A program made the translations under genes and the position numbers. Of a stretch of 64,000 bases of DNA, positions 1 to 9,028 are shown one piece after another. The notes below the pieces were generated by a model. That model ran no database searches. It saw nothing but the letters and a program-made list of their open reading frames with translations, and had not been told where the DNA came from. Numbering within the stretch: the first letter of the stretch is position 1; each line of letters begins with the position of its first letter. Origin of the DNA: Burkholderia sp. Bp8963 (GTDB taxonomy: Bacteria > Pseudomonadota > Gammaproteobacteria > Burkholderiales > Burkholderiaceae); NCBI RefSeq assembly GCF_003854275.1, contig NZ_QTQP01000024.1:56990-120989 (forward strand), written 5' to 3'.

Positions 1-1
1 C

Positions 2-553
2 AGCGGCACCTACATTCCCGAGCCGTGCGCGCACTGCCACGGGTCGGGCAAGGTGAAGGAAACCAAGACGCTCGAAGTGAAGATCCCGGCCGGGATCGAC
101 GACGGCATGCGGATCCGTTCGGCCGGCAACGGCGAGCCGGGCATCAACGGCGGGCCGCCGGGCGACCTGTACGTCGAGATCCACATCAAGCCGCACGCGG
201 TGTTCGAGCGCGACGGCGACGACCTGCATTGCCAGATGCCGATCCCGTTCACGACCGCCGCGCTCGGCGGCGAGATCGAGGTACCGACGCTGGCCGGCCG
301 CGCGACCTTCCCGGTGCCGGAAGGCACGCAGTCGGGCAAGACGTTCCGCCTGCGCGGCAAGGGCATCAAGGGCCTGCGCGCGAGCATCGCCGGCGATCTG
401 TACGTGCACGTGCAGGTCGAGACGCCGGTGAAGCTGACCGACCCTCAGCGCGACCTGCTCAAGCAGTTCGAGAAGTCGCTGGCAGAAGGCGGCGCGCGTC
501 ACAGCCCGCAGAGCAAGAGCTGGTTCGACCGGGTGAAGAGCTTCTTCGAGTAA
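2..553 (+). CDS. dnaJ: DnaJ chaperone, C-terminal part (5' end outside window)
   Basis: DnaJ is the Hsp40 co-chaperone that delivers unfolded clients to DnaK and stimulates its ATPase in the cytoplasm. The frame is open from base 2, and about 183 C-terminal residues are present. They begin inside the Cys-rich zinc region: the motif CAHCHGSG near the start is the fourth CxxCxGxG repeat. It is followed by [18 protein letters not shown], the opening of C-terminal substrate-binding domain II, and the hydrophilic DnaJ tail. The J domain, Gly/Phe linker and first three zinc repeats lie upstream of the window. The stop codon is 4 bases before the pabBC start, so the two may be co-transcribed. Identification is secure; only the length is unknown. 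Confidence 0.96.
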   Translation, partial: SGTYIPEPCAHCHGSGKVKETKTLEVKIPAGIDDGMRIRSAGNGEPGINGGPPGDLYVEIHIKPHAVFERDGDDLHCQMPIPFTTAALGGEIEVPTLAGRATFPVPEGTQSGKTFRLRGKGIKGLRASIAGDLYVHVQVETPVKLTDPQRDLLKQFEKSLAEGGARHSPQSKSWFDRVKSFFE

Positions 554-557
554 CGGC

Positions 558-2447
558 ATGGCTGAAGGCAGCGAGAGCGCGCCGTTCGCGCTCTTGGACG
601 ATTGCGACTCGACCGCGACCGCGCGGTCGAGTCGCTTGTATACGGGTTTCGTGCGCGAGCGGGTGTGCGCCGATCCCGCGCAGCTCGACGCGGTCGATGC
701 GGCGCTCGCGCAGGACCTGCGTGACGGGCTGCATGCGGTCGTGGTCGGCGATTACGAATTCGGACGCAACCTGCAATGGGCGCAGCCGGGCAAGGCCCCG
801 CTGCGCTTTTTGCTGTTTGCGCGCTGCGAGCGCCTGTCGCGCGACGAAGTCGGCGCGTGGCTCGCGGAACGCGACGGCGGTGCGGCCACGCCGTCGATCG
901 CGGGCGTCGCGCATGTGACGAAGAGCGTGACGCGCGACGAATTCGATACGGCGATCGCCGCCGTGCACGAGGCATTGCGCGCGGGCGACTCGTACCAGGT
1001 CAATTACACGTACCGGCTCCATTTCGACGTGTTCGGCACGCCGCTCGCGCTGTACCGGCGGCTGCGCGCGCGCCAGCCCGTGCGCTATGGCGCGCTGATC
1101 GCGCTGCCGGAGCGCGCGTGGGTCGTGTCGTGTTCGCCTGAGCTGTTCGTCGAGAAGCACGGCGACGTGCTGCGCGCACGGCCGATGAAGGGCACCGCAC
1201 CGCGTTCGGATGACCCGCAGCGCGATGCCGACGCGGCCGTGTTCCTCGCGAGCGACCCGAAGAACCGCGCGGAGAACGTGATGATCGTCGACCTGCTGCG
1301 CAACGACGTGTCGCGGATCGCGCGCACGGGCACGGTCAAGGTGCCCGCGCTGTTCTCGGTCGAGCCGTATGCGTCGGTGTGGCAGATGACGTCGACCGTC
1401 GAGGCCGGATGGCGCGCCGGCACCACGTTTGCCGGCATGCTGCGCGCGCTGTTCCCATGCGGCTCGATCACCGGCGCGCCGAAGCACAAGACGATGCAGT
1501 TGATCGACGCGATCGAATCGACGCCGCGCGGCCTCTACACGGGTACGATCGGTTGGCTCGACGCGCCGAAGGAAGGCGTCGGCTGCGGCGATTTCTGCCT
1601 GTCGGTCGCGATCCGCACGCTGACGCTCGATGCGATCGGCAGCGGCGTGGCCAGCGGAGATCCGGCCGGTGAAAAGTCGACCGTCGCACGCGGCCGGCGC
1701 ACCGGCACGATGGGGGTCGGCGCGGGGATCGTCCTCGACAGCGTCGCCGCCGACGAATATGCGGAGTGCGAATTGAAAGCGCGATTCCTGACCGATGCCG
1801 ATCCCGGCTTCCAGCTGTTCGAAACGACTTGCGCGACGCGTGCGGACGGCATACGTCATGTCGACCGCCATCTCGCCCGGCTGCAACGCAGCGCGGACGC
1901 GCTCGGCTTCCGCTTCGATGCGGCGGCGCTGAGGCGCGAGATCGACGCACGTTGCGCGGCACTCGACGGCGACGGTCCGTACCGGATGAAACTGGCGCTG
2001 GCGAAGGACGGCACGGTCGAGATCATCGCAGCGCCGCTGAAGCCGCTGCCTGCGGGCCCCATTGGCGTGCTGTTCGCCGCCGACCATGGCTTCGCGCCGA
2101 CGCATGCCGACGACGCGCTGCTGCTGCACAAGACGACCCGCCGCGCCGATTACGATCACGCATGGCAGGCCGCCGAGGCACTCGGCTGTTTCGACATGCT
2201 GTTCGTCAACGAGCGTGGTGAAGTGACGGAGGGCGGTCGCTCGAACCTGTTCGTGAAGCTCGACGGTCAATGGGTGACGCCGCCGTTGTCGTGCGGCGTG
2301 CTGCCGGGCGTGATGCGCGGCGTGCTGCTCGACGACCCGTCGTTCGGCGCGACCGAGCGGGTCGTGACGCGCGACGACCTCGCGCGCGCGGAAGCGTTGC
2401 TGCTGACGAACGCGTTGCGCGGCGCGGTCGATGCGGTGCTGAAATGA
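558..2447 (+). CDS. pabB: Fused aminodeoxychorismate synthase component I / 4-amino-4-deoxychorismate lyase (PabB-PabC)
   Basis: This 629-residue bifunctional enzyme makes p-aminobenzoate for folate. Residues 1 to about 390 are the chorismate-binding PabB domain, with SCSPELFVE, the active-site block ARPMKGTAPR, the stretch NRAENVMIVDLLRNDVSR and the GSITGAPK signature. Residues from about 410 to 629 are a class IV PLP aminotransferase fold like PabC. In it LLLHKTTRRADYD carries the Schiff-base lysine near residue 524, and EVTEGGRSNLF is the usual cofactor-pocket motif. In E. coli these are two separate genes. The glutaminase partner PabA is not in this window. The gene starts 4 bases after dnaJ and ends at a strong bidirectional terminator facing panB. 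The domain calls are firm. Confidence 0.93.
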   Translation: MAEGSESAPFALLDDCDSTATARSSRLYTGFVRERVCADPAQLDAVDAALAQDLRDGLHAVVVGDYEFGRNLQWAQPGKAPLRFLLFARCERLSRDEVGAWLAERDGGAATPSIAGVAHVTKSVTRDEFDTAIAAVHEALRAGDSYQVNYTYRLHFDVFGTPLALYRRLRARQPVRYGALIALPERAWVVSCSPELFVEKHGDVLRARPMKGTAPRSDDPQRDADAAVFLASDPKNRAENVMIVDLLRNDVSRIARTGTVKVPALFSVEPYASVWQMTSTVEAGWRAGTTFAGMLRALFPCGSITGAPKHKTMQLIDAIESTPRGLYTGTIGWLDAPKEGVGCGDFCLSVAIRTLTLDAIGSGVASGDPAGEKSTVARGRRTGTMGVGAGIVLDSVAADEYAECELKARFLTDADPGFQLFETTCATRADGIRHVDRHLARLQRSADALGFRFDAAALRREIDARCAALDGDGPYRMKLALAKDGTVEIIAAPLKPLPAGPIGVLFAADHGFAPTHADDALLLHKTTRRADYDHAWQAAEALGCFDMLFVNERGEVTEGGRSNLFVKLDGQWVTPPLSCGVLPGVMRGVLLDDPSFGATERVVTRDDLARAEALLLTNALRGAVDAVLK

Positions 2448-2492
2448 CGTGTGCGATGCGGCGCTAGACTGTCGTCGTCTCCGTGCACAACG

Positions 2493-2533
2493 AAAAGCGC
2501 GGCGCCCCTGTAACGGGGCGCCGCGCTTTTTTT
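2493..2533. terminator. Bidirectional rho-independent terminator between pabBC and panB
   Basis: The stem has 16 base pairs (2493–2508 with 2515–2530) and a 6-base loop. It opens with AAAA and closes with a run of seven T, so it can stop transcription from both convergent genes. Read directly from the sequence. Confidence 0.93.
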
Positions 2534-2570
2534 CATGTCCGTCGGCCGGCGGCAGATCGCCGCCCGCACG

Positions 2571-3386
2571 TCAGAACGAATGTTCCGGGCCGGGGAACGT
2601 GCCGTCCTTCACCGCACGCACATAGGCTTCGACGGCCGCATGGATGTTCGGCTGGCCTTGCATGAAATCCTTCACGAAACGCGGCCGCTTGCCGGGGAAG
2701 ATGCCGAGCATGTCGTGCAGCACGAGCACCTGGCCCGAGCAGTCCGCGCCCGCGCCGATGCCGATCGTCGGGATCTTCAGCATGTGCGTGACTTCCGACG
2801 CGACGAGCGTCGGCACCGCCTCGATCACCACGAGCTGCGCGCCCGCGTCCTCGATCGCGCGTGCGTCGCGCAGCAGCTGTGCGGCGCCGGATTCGGTCTT
2901 GCCCTGCACCTTGAAGCCGCCGAACGCATGCACCGACTGCGGCGTGAGGCCGACGTGCGCACACACGGGCACCGAACGCTCGACGAGGAAGCGCACGGTG
3001 TCGGCGAGCCATTCGCCGCCTTCGAGCTTCACCATCTGCGCGCCTGCGCGCATCAGCTTGACGGCGCTCGCGAACGCGTCGGCCGGCGTGCCGTACGTGC
3101 CGAACGGCAGGTCCGCGACGACCAGCGCACCCGGTTGCGCGCGCGCGACGCATGCGGTGTGGTACGCGATGTCGTCGAGCGTGACGGGCAGCGTGGTCGT
3201 GTGGCCCTGCAGCACGTTGCCGAGCGAGTCGCCGATCAGCAGCACGTCCGCGCCCGCGCGGTCGAGCAGCGCGGCGAAGCTCGCGTCGTAGCAGGTCAGC
3301 ATCGCAATCTTCTCGCCGGCGTCGCGCATTGCCTGCAGCTTGGGCACCGTCACGGCAGGCCGACTCGATTCCTGGAGATAGGTCAT
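2571..3386 (-). CDS. panB: 3-methyl-2-oxobutanoate hydroxymethyltransferase
   Basis: PanB transfers a hydroxymethyl group from 5,10-methylene-THF to ketoisovalerate to give ketopantoate, the first committed step of pantothenate and CoA synthesis. The 271-residue protein has the family features: [22 protein letters not shown] near the N terminus, the metal and substrate site [11 protein letters not shown], the block VKLEGG, and [11 protein letters not shown]. The open frame extends upstream, but the ATG at 3386 ([10 protein letters not shown]) gives the normal PanB length and is chosen. It is the last gene of the leftward hda–HAD–pcnB–folK–kinase–panB run, 40 bases after the kinase, and it ends at the shared terminator. 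High confidence. Confidence 0.96.
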   Translation of the reverse strand: MTYLQESSRPAVTVPKLQAMRDAGEKIAMLTCYDASFAALLDRAGADVLLIGDSLGNVLQGHTTTLPVTLDDIAYHTACVARAQPGALVVADLPFGTYGTPADAFASAVKLMRAGAQMVKLEGGEWLADTVRFLVERSVPVCAHVGLTPQSVHAFGGFKVQGKTESGAAQLLRDARAIEDAGAQLVVIEAVPTLVASEVTHMLKIPTIGIGAGADCSGQVLVLHDMLGIFPGKRPRFVKDFMQGQPNIHAAVEAYVRAVKDGTFPGPEHSF

Positions 3387-3426
3387 GGAAAATCCGGTTC
3401 GATGGGTGAAAAAGCGGCGAGACGCG

Positions 3427-4113
3427 TCAGCGCGTCGTCTCGCCCTTGACGAAGAACTCCTTGCGGCCACGCATCGTTTCGATGCGCTCGACCAGCAATG
3501 CGAGGTCTTCCGGGGATTCCAGCGGGTTCAGATGTTCCGCGGCGACCGTCAGCACCGGTGTGCGGTCGTAGTGATAGAAGAATTCGTTGTACGCGTCGAC
3601 GAGCGCGCGCAGATAGGTGTCGCCGATCTGCAATTCCATTGGCAGGCCGCGCTTCTGGATCCGCGCGAACAGCACCTCGGGGCTCGCCTGCAGGTACACG
3701 ACGAGATCGGGCGTGGGCGCCTCGCGCACGTCCAGGTGCGCCGACAGCGCACGATACAGCTGCCATTCATCGTCGGGCAGGTTTAGCCGCGCGAAGATCT
3801 CGTTCTTCTGCGGCATGAAATCGGCGACGACCGGCCGGCCCGTTTCCAGTGCGCCGATCAGTTCGCGCGCCTGCTGCGCGCGTTGCAGCGCGAACGACAG
3901 CTGCGTCGGCAGCGCATAGCGCGCGGTATCGCGATAGAAGCGTTCGAGAAACGGGTTGTCCTGCGGGCGTTCGAGCAGCGTCTGCATCGACCAGCGTTCC
4001 GCGAGCAGGCTCGCGAGCGTCGTCTTGCCGACCCCGATCGGGCCTTCGATCACGAGATAGCGGTGCGGCGCGCGCAGATCGGGCGCGGTGACGGTCAGCG
4101 GTGTCGGGTTCAT
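3427..4113 (-). CDS. Deoxynucleoside kinase family protein
   Basis: A 228-residue P-loop kinase of the deoxyadenosine/deoxyguanosine kinase family, which phosphorylates deoxynucleosides for salvage. [23 protein letters not shown] (residues about 17–39) holds the Walker A motif [24 protein letters not shown] matches the substrate-binding region, and [22 protein letters not shown] is the lid region with its arginines. The start at 4113 overlaps the folK stop in an ATGA, so translation is probably coupled. A longer upstream open frame is only a shadow of folK. In Burkholderia this gene sits between folK and panB. The exact nucleoside preference cannot be read from the sequence. Confidence 0.9.
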   Translation of the reverse strand: MNPTPLTVTAPDLRAPHRYLVIEGPIGVGKTTLASLLAERWSMQTLLERPQDNPFLERFYRDTARYALPTQLSFALQRAQQARELIGALETGRPVVADFMPQKNEIFARLNLPDDEWQLYRALSAHLDVREAPTPDLVVYLQASPEVLFARIQKRGLPMELQIGDTYLRALVDAYNEFFYHYDRTPVLTVAAEHLNPLESPEDLALLVERIETMRGRKEFFVKGETTR

Positions 4114-4646
4114 TGGCAGCGGTCCTTGTCCGCGCTGTCGGCCAGCACCTTCTGCAGCAGGCACTGACAGGTCTGGACCTTCTCGATGCGCTGGCTCGCG
4201 ACCGCCGCGAGGAACGCGTCGGCGCGGCCGCGTGCCGGGATGTCGAGCGCCGGCTCGATCTCGACGAGCGGCACGAGCGCGAACGCGCGATCGGTCAGGC
4301 GCGGGTGCGGCACGATCAGGTCGGGTTCGTCGATCGAGTCGGTGCCGAACAGCAGGATGTCGATGTCGAGCGTGCGCGGCGCGTTGCGGTACGGGCGCTC
4401 GCGCCCGAAGTGATGCTCGATCTTCTGGCAGAGGGCGAGCAGCTCGCGCGCGACGAGCGTCGTGTCGATCTTCACCGCGCAGTTGTAGTAGTCGTCGCCC
4501 CCGGCGTCGACCGGGGCCGTGCGATACAGGCTCGACTTGTCGAGCACGGCGATCGTGCGCTGCTGGGCGAGACACACCACCGCGTCCTTCAGGGTCTGGC
4601 GTGCATCGCCGAGATTCGCCCCCAGGCCGAGATATGCAACCGTCAT
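4110..4646 (-). CDS. folK: 2-amino-4-hydroxy-6-hydroxymethyldihydropteridine pyrophosphokinase
   Basis: HPPK transfers pyrophosphate from ATP to 6-hydroxymethyl-dihydropterin in folate synthesis. The 178-residue protein begins VAYLGLGANLGDARQTL and carries the signature RNAPRTLDIDILLFG with the two Mg-binding aspartates. It also has LIVPHPRLTDRAFALVPLVEI. The ATG at 4646 is chosen because it gives the standard family start; the open frame continues upstream only as a pcnB shadow. It overlaps the following kinase by ATGA and lies 35 bases after pcnB. With pabBC nearby, two folate genes flank this operon. Confidence 0.95.
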   Translation of the reverse strand: MTVAYLGLGANLGDARQTLKDAVVCLAQQRTIAVLDKSSLYRTAPVDAGGDDYYNCAVKIDTTLVARELLALCQKIEHHFGRERPYRNAPRTLDIDILLFGTDSIDEPDLIVPHPRLTDRAFALVPLVEIEPALDIPARGRADAFLAAVASQRIEKVQTCQCLLQKVLADSADKDRCQ

Positions 4647-4681
4647 GGCATCACTTCCTACGTCGTTCGCCGGCGAGCGCG

Positions 4682-6211
4682 TCAGTCTTCCGAATCGCCC
4701 GAATCGTCCGGGCCGCCCGGCGCCTGCTCGACGCCTTCGCCCGGCTTGCGATTCCTCGCACCGCCGCGGCGGCGCCGCTTGCGGGGCGATTTTTCCTTGG
4801 CCGCGCCCTGCGTGAGCAATGCCTCGCGGGCGGCCGCGTCGCCTTCGATGAAATCCGTCCACCACTGCCCGACGACCGGGTCCAGCTCGCCGGATTCGCA
4901 GCGTAACAGGAGGAAATCATACCCCGCTCTAAATCTTTGGTGTTCCAGCAGGCGCATCGCGCTGCGGCCGGAGCGCTTCTCGAGGCGCAGCTGCAGCCCC
5001 CAGATCTCGCGCATGTCGGCCGAGTAGCGCTTGTGGATCGCGAGCTTCTCGGTCTGCATGTCGAGCACGTCGTCCATCGCGCGATGCAGCGCGGGCACCG
5101 GGAATTCGCCGTCGGCCGTGTACTGCTCGAAGCGCTGGCGCATGTCGTGCCACAGCAGCGTCGCGAACAGGAAGCCCGGCGACACCGGCTTGCCGGCGCG
5201 CACGCGCGCGTCGGTGTTGTTCAGCGCGAGCGTGATGAATTTCTCGCCCTGCGGCTGCTCGAGCACGACGTCGAGGAGCGGCAGCAGGCCGTGATGCAGG
5301 CCTTCCTTGCGCAGCTGCTTCAGGCACGCGAGCGCATGGCCCGACAGCAGCAGCTTCAGCATCTCGTCGAACAGGCGCGCGGCCGGCACGTTGTTGATCA
5401 GGTCGGCGAGCGCGTTGATCGGCTCGCGCGTATGCGGCTCGATGTCGAAGCCGAGCTTCGCCGCGAAGCGCACGACGCGCAGCATCCGCACCGGGTCTTC
5501 GCGATAGCGGGTGGCCGGATCGCCGATCATCCGCAGCAGGCGGGCGCGCACGTCGGCCATCCCGTCGTGGTAGTCGAGCACCGTCTGCGTCGACGGGTCG
5601 TAGTACATCGCGTTGATCGTGAAGTCGCGGCGCGCGGCGTCTTCATGCTGATCGCCCCACACGTTGTCGCGCAGCACGCGGCCGCTCGCGTCGACTGCGT
5701 GCGTGCGCCGGTCGAGCTCGTCGCGCTTCAGGCGCTTCGGCGGTTCGTCCTCGGCGGGCGGCGCGTCGACGAGCGCGCGGAACGTCGACACCTCGATCAG
5801 CTCCTGGCCGAACTGCACGTGGACGATCTGGAAGCGGCGGCCGATCACGCGCGCGCGGCGGAACAGGCGCTGCACCTCGGTCGGCGTCGCGTCGGTCGCG
5901 ACGTCGAAGTCCTTCGGCGCGATGCCGAGCAGCAGGTCGCGGACCGCGCCGCCGACGATGAATGCGCGGAAGCCCGCCTGCTGCAGCGTGTCGGTCACGC
6001 GCACGGCGTTCTTCGAGATCAGCGCGGGATCGATGCCGTGCACGCTCACGGGCACGACGGTCGGCTCGTGGTTGTGCGTCTTTTTGGCGGCGGCGCGTGC
6101 GCCTTTCTTGCCGCGCGGGGTGGCCGGGGTGTGCGGAACGGCCGTTGCTTCGGCCTGGGGTTGCACGGCGTCGTCCTGGCCGAGCAGCTTGCGGATGAAT
6201 TTTTTGATCAC
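4682..6211 (-). CDS. pcnB: Poly(A) polymerase I
   Basis: PcnB adds 3' poly(A) tails that mark RNA for decay. The 509-residue protein has a basic N-terminal extension, then the class II nucleotidyltransferase core. GGAVRDLLLGIAPKDFDVATDATP contains the G-G motif and the catalytic D-x-D near residues 100–104. RRARVIGRRFQIVHV follows, and RRDFTINAMYYDP identifies the PcnB/CCA-adding superfamily. The C-terminal tail is strongly basic and then acidic (KSPRKRRRRGG to the end), as in poly(A) polymerases rather than CCA-adding enzymes. It lies 5 bases after the HAD gene and is followed by folK. Confidence 0.93.
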   Translation of the reverse strand: MIKKFIRKLLGQDDAVQPQAEATAVPHTPATPRGKKGARAAAKKTHNHEPTVVPVSVHGIDPALISKNAVRVTDTLQQAGFRAFIVGGAVRDLLLGIAPKDFDVATDATPTEVQRLFRRARVIGRRFQIVHVQFGQELIEVSTFRALVDAPPAEDEPPKRLKRDELDRRTHAVDASGRVLRDNVWGDQHEDAARRDFTINAMYYDPSTQTVLDYHDGMADVRARLLRMIGDPATRYREDPVRMLRVVRFAAKLGFDIEPHTREPINALADLINNVPAARLFDEMLKLLLSGHALACLKQLRKEGLHHGLLPLLDVVLEQPQGEKFITLALNNTDARVRAGKPVSPGFLFATLLWHDMRQRFEQYTADGEFPVPALHRAMDDVLDMQTEKLAIHKRYSADMREIWGLQLRLEKRSGRSAMRLLEHQRFRAGYDFLLLRCESGELDPVVGQWWTDFIEGDAAAREALLTQGAAKEKSPRKRRRRGGARNRKPGEGVEQAPGGPDDSGDSED

Positions 6212-6216
6212 GACGT

Positions 6217-6894
6217 TCAGAAGAGATCGAGGATGCGCCAGCCGCGGTTGCGTGCATGCGCGCGCAGCGTGTCGTCAGGGTTGGTCGCGATCGGGTCGGT
6301 GACCTTCTCGAGCAGCGGGATGTCGTTGTGCGAATCGCTGTAGAAGTAGCTGTGCTCGAAGTCGTCCCAGTGCTTGCCGAGCGATGCGAGCCACGTTTCG
6401 GTGCGGACGATCTTGCCTTCGCGATAGCTCGGCGTGCCGGTCGGCCGGCCCGTGTAAGGCGAATCGGGGTGGCCGTCGGTCGTCTCGACCTCGCAGGCGA
6501 TCAGCGTGTCGACGCCGAACGCGCTCGCGATCGGCCGGGTGATGAACTCGTTGGTCGCGGTGACGATGCAGCACAGGTCGCCCGCATCGACGTGCTCGCG
6601 CACGAGTTCGAGCGCGGCGGGCAGCATCGCGGGCCGGATCACCTCGTGCATGAACTGCTCGTGCCATTGCGCGAGCTGCGCGCGCGAATACTTCGCGATC
6701 GGCGTGAGCATCGCGGTCAGGTACGCGTGAATGTCGAGCTGGCCGGCCTTGTAGTCGGCGAAGAACTGGTCGTTCTGACGCGAGAAGCTTTCCGCGTCGA
6801 CGATGCCGAGCTTCACCATGAAGCGACCCCATTCGTGGTCGCTATCGGTCGGGATCAGCGTGTGATCGAGGTCAAAGAGTGCCAGATTAGTCAT
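6217..6894 (-). CDS. HAD-superfamily subfamily IB phosphatase
   Basis: A 225-residue haloacid-dehalogenase-like hydrolase of the phosphoserine-phosphatase/histidinol-phosphatase-like IB group. ALFDLDHTLIPTDSDHEW holds the nucleophile and acid/base aspartates (D8 and D10). CCIVTATNEFITRPIA provides motif II (Thr), a Lys follows in YREGKI, and YFYSDSHNDIPLLEKV is the Mg-binding motif with Ser-Asp and Asn-Asp. The substrate cannot be deduced. The start is 11 bases after the hda stop. A TAAAAT hexamer on the coding strand at 6903–6908 lies just upstream of the ATG and may be a promoter element giving a very short leader. Confidence 0.88.
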   Translation of the reverse strand: MTNLALFDLDHTLIPTDSDHEWGRFMVKLGIVDAESFSRQNDQFFADYKAGQLDIHAYLTAMLTPIAKYSRAQLAQWHEQFMHEVIRPAMLPAALELVREHVDAGDLCCIVTATNEFITRPIASAFGVDTLIACEVETTDGHPDSPYTGRPTGTPSYREGKIVRTETWLASLGKHWDDFEHSYFYSDSHNDIPLLEKVTDPIATNPDDTLRAHARNRGWRILDLF

Positions 6895-6905
6895 GGGTGC
6901 GCATT

Positions 6906-7643
6906 TTACTCGAAGCGGTTTGAGCCCGTGCCCGGCGGCACGATGTCGTCGCCGGGGCGGGCCAGCATCCGGCGCAGCAGCGGCAGCGTGACGGCGCGCT
7001 TCTGCTCGAGCGAGAAGCGGTCGAGCGCATCGAGCAGCGCCATCAGGCTGGGCATGTCGCGGCGGAAATGGGTGAGCAGGTAAGCCGCGATGTCGTCGGT
7101 GAGCGCGATGCCGCGCTCCTTCGCCGCGAGCTTCAGCACGGCGATCTTGCCGGCGTCGGACAGCGGCGTCAGGTGGAACACGAGGCCCCAGCCGAGGCGT
7201 GTGCGCAGATCTTCGCGGACGTCGAGCGCGAGCGGCGCCGCGGGGCCGGCCGCGACGAACGCGCTCGACGGGTGCGCGCGCACCTCGTTGAACAGGTTGA
7301 ACAGCGCGACCTGCTGCGTATCGTTCATCGCGTCGCAGTCGTCGATCGCGTAGATCGCGACGCGCGGGTCGAACGTGAACGCGCCGAGCGGGCTTTGCGG
7401 CGTCAGGTAGCGCGCATAGCCGTACGACGCGTCGCAGACGAGCGCCTGCAGCAGGTGACTGCGCCCGCTGCCGGGCTCGCCCCAGATGTAGAACGACCGG
7501 TCCGCCAGCGGACCCGCGGCCAGCGCGAGGTCGAGCTTCTGCAGCCGCGTGACGAGCTCGCCGTTCTCGCCCGTGATGAAATTGTCGAACGTGGCGGGTG
7601 GCGGCGTACCGAGATCGAGCGTCAGTTGACGGGAAGCAGTCAC
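6906..7643 (-). CDS. hda: Hda, regulatory inactivator of DnaA
   Basis: Hda binds the DNA-loaded sliding clamp and promotes hydrolysis of DnaA-bound ATP, preventing re-initiation. The 245-residue protein is an AAA+ DnaA paralogue. Near the N terminus RQLTLDLG looks like a clamp-binding motif. WGEPGSGRSHLLQAL is the P loop, with the usual Hda-type changes from the canonical Walker A. IYAIDDCDAM is Walker B, and RLGWGLVFHLTPLSD carries the sensor/arginine region. The GTG at 7643 (VTASRQLTLDLG) is chosen because it places the clamp motif at residues 5–11; the frame further upstream shows no homology. It is divergent from purM. Confidence 0.92.
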   Translation of the reverse strand: MTASRQLTLDLGTPPPATFDNFITGENGELVTRLQKLDLALAAGPLADRSFYIWGEPGSGRSHLLQALVCDASYGYARYLTPQSPLGAFTFDPRVAIYAIDDCDAMNDTQQVALFNLFNEVRAHPSSAFVAAGPAAPLALDVREDLRTRLGWGLVFHLTPLSDAGKIAVLKLAAKERGIALTDDIAAYLLTHFRRDMPSLMALLDALDRFSLEQKRAVTLPLLRRMLARPGDDIVPPGTGSNRFE

Positions 7644-7834
7644 AATGCGGATCGGTTGGAGTCGAGCGTACCGAAGGCCGGGCCCGTGCCGGGGAGGGCT
7701 GCCACGCCGTCCGCGCGCACGGCCGCGCGCCGGCTCCGGCGCGGCTCGCGTGGCGATGAAAACGGGGACGTGTTGGCCAAGATGCAATCCCTGACGATTC
7801 GATGCGGGGAATTCCGGCTGCGCGGCCGGCTTCG

Positions 7835-7853
7835 GGTAAAATCGCATTTTACC
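7835..7853. repeat. Perfect 8-bp inverted repeat upstream of purM
   Basis: GGTAAAAT and ATTTTACC are separated by CGC, 20 bases before the purM ATG. The left arm contains TAAAAT, which could be a -10 element. It could be an operator, a small leader hairpin, or chance symmetry around a -10. Confidence 0.45.
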
Positions 7854-7872
7854 GACCTTCTCGCATTCCCCC

Positions 7873-8928
7873 ATGAATCCTCCGAAATCCGCTCCTGAAG
7901 CTCAAGGTCTGTCCTATCGTGACGCGGGCGTCGACATCGACGCGGGCGACGCGCTCATCGACAAGATCAAGCCCTTTGCGAAGAAAACCCTGCGCGACGG
8001 CGTGCTCGGCGGCATCGGCGGGTTCGGCGCGCTGTTCGAAGTGCCGAAGAAGTACCGCGAGCCGGTGCTCGTGTCGGGCACCGACGGCGTCGGCACCAAG
8101 CTCAAGCTTGCCTTTCATCTGAACAAACACGATACGGTCGGCCAGGATCTCGTCGCGATGAGCGTGAACGACATCCTCGTGCAGGGCGCAGAGCCGCTGT
8201 TCTTCCTCGATTACTTCGCGTGCGGCAAGCTCGACGTCGACACGGCCGCAACCGTCGTCAAGGGCATCGCGACGGGCTGCGAGCTGTCGGGCTGCGCGCT
8301 GATCGGCGGCGAGACCGCCGAGATGCCGGGCATGTACCCGGACGGCGAATACGACCTGGCCGGCTTCGCGGTCGGCGCGGTCGAGAAGAGCAAGATCATC
8401 GACGGCAGCACGATCGCCGAGGGCGACGTGGTGCTGGGCCTTGCGTCGAGCGGCATCCACTCGAACGGCTTCTCGCTCGTGCGCAAGATCATCGAGCGCG
8501 CGAACCCGGACCTGTCGGCCGATTTCCACGGCCGCTCGCTCGCCGACGCGCTGATGGCGCCGACCCGCATCTACGTGAAGCCGCTCCTCGCGCTGATGGA
8601 AACGATCGCCGTGAAGGGCATGGCGCACATCACGGGCGGCGGCCTCGTCGAGAACATTCCGCGCGTGCTGCGCGAAGGCCTGACCGCTGAACTCGACCAG
8701 AGCGCATGGCCGCTGCCGCCGCTGTTCCAGTGGCTGCAGGAGCACGGCGGTGTCGCCGATGCGGAAATGCACCGCGTGTTCAACTGCGGGATCGGCATGG
8801 CCGTGATCGTGTCGGCGGCGGATGCCGATGAGGCGCTGCGTCAGCTGACGGCAGCCGGCGAGCAGGTGTGGAAGATCGGCACCGTGCGCGCGAGCCGCGA
8901 AGGTGAGGCGCAGACGGTCGTGGTCTGA
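7873..8928 (+). CDS. purM: Phosphoribosylformylglycinamidine cyclo-ligase (AIR synthetase)
   Basis: PurM closes the imidazole ring to give AIR in de novo purine synthesis. The 351-residue protein has the N-terminal [22 protein letters not shown], the ATP-binding loop [12 protein letters not shown], and [21 protein letters not shown] with CGLIGGET-like [32 protein letters not shown] and [15 protein letters not shown] follow. Length and order match the family. It is monocistronic: hda is divergent upstream, a strong terminator follows, and miaA is convergent. A TAAAAT element inside an inverted repeat lies about 31 bases before the ATG. Confidence 0.97.
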   Translation: MNPPKSAPEAQGLSYRDAGVDIDAGDALIDKIKPFAKKTLRDGVLGGIGGFGALFEVPKKYREPVLVSGTDGVGTKLKLAFHLNKHDTVGQDLVAMSVNDILVQGAEPLFFLDYFACGKLDVDTAATVVKGIATGCELSGCALIGGETAEMPGMYPDGEYDLAGFAVGAVEKSKIIDGSTIAEGDVVLGLASSGIHSNGFSLVRKIIERANPDLSADFHGRSLADALMAPTRIYVKPLLALMETIAVKGMAHITGGGLVENIPRVLREGLTAELDQSAWPLPPLFQWLQEHGGVADAEMHRVFNCGIGMAVIVSAADADEALRQLTAAGEQVWKIGTVRASREGEAQTVVV

Positions 8929-8959
8929 CGCGCTGTCCGCAGGACGATGTCACAGGAAG

Positions 8960-8990
8960 CCGCCCGGAGATGATCCGGGCGGTTTTTTTT
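8960..8990 (+). terminator. Rho-independent terminator of purM
   Basis: A 9-bp stem CCGCCCGGA / TCCGGGCGG with a 5-base loop is followed by eight T. It lies 31 bases after the purM stop. Confidence 0.93.
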
Positions 8991-9028
8991 CGGCTGTACG
9001 TGCCGCGCGCGGCGACGCGGTTCGCGCG

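Noticed and set aside
459..2270. 603-residue frame antisense to pabBC
   Set aside because: Arg-rich shadow without motifs.
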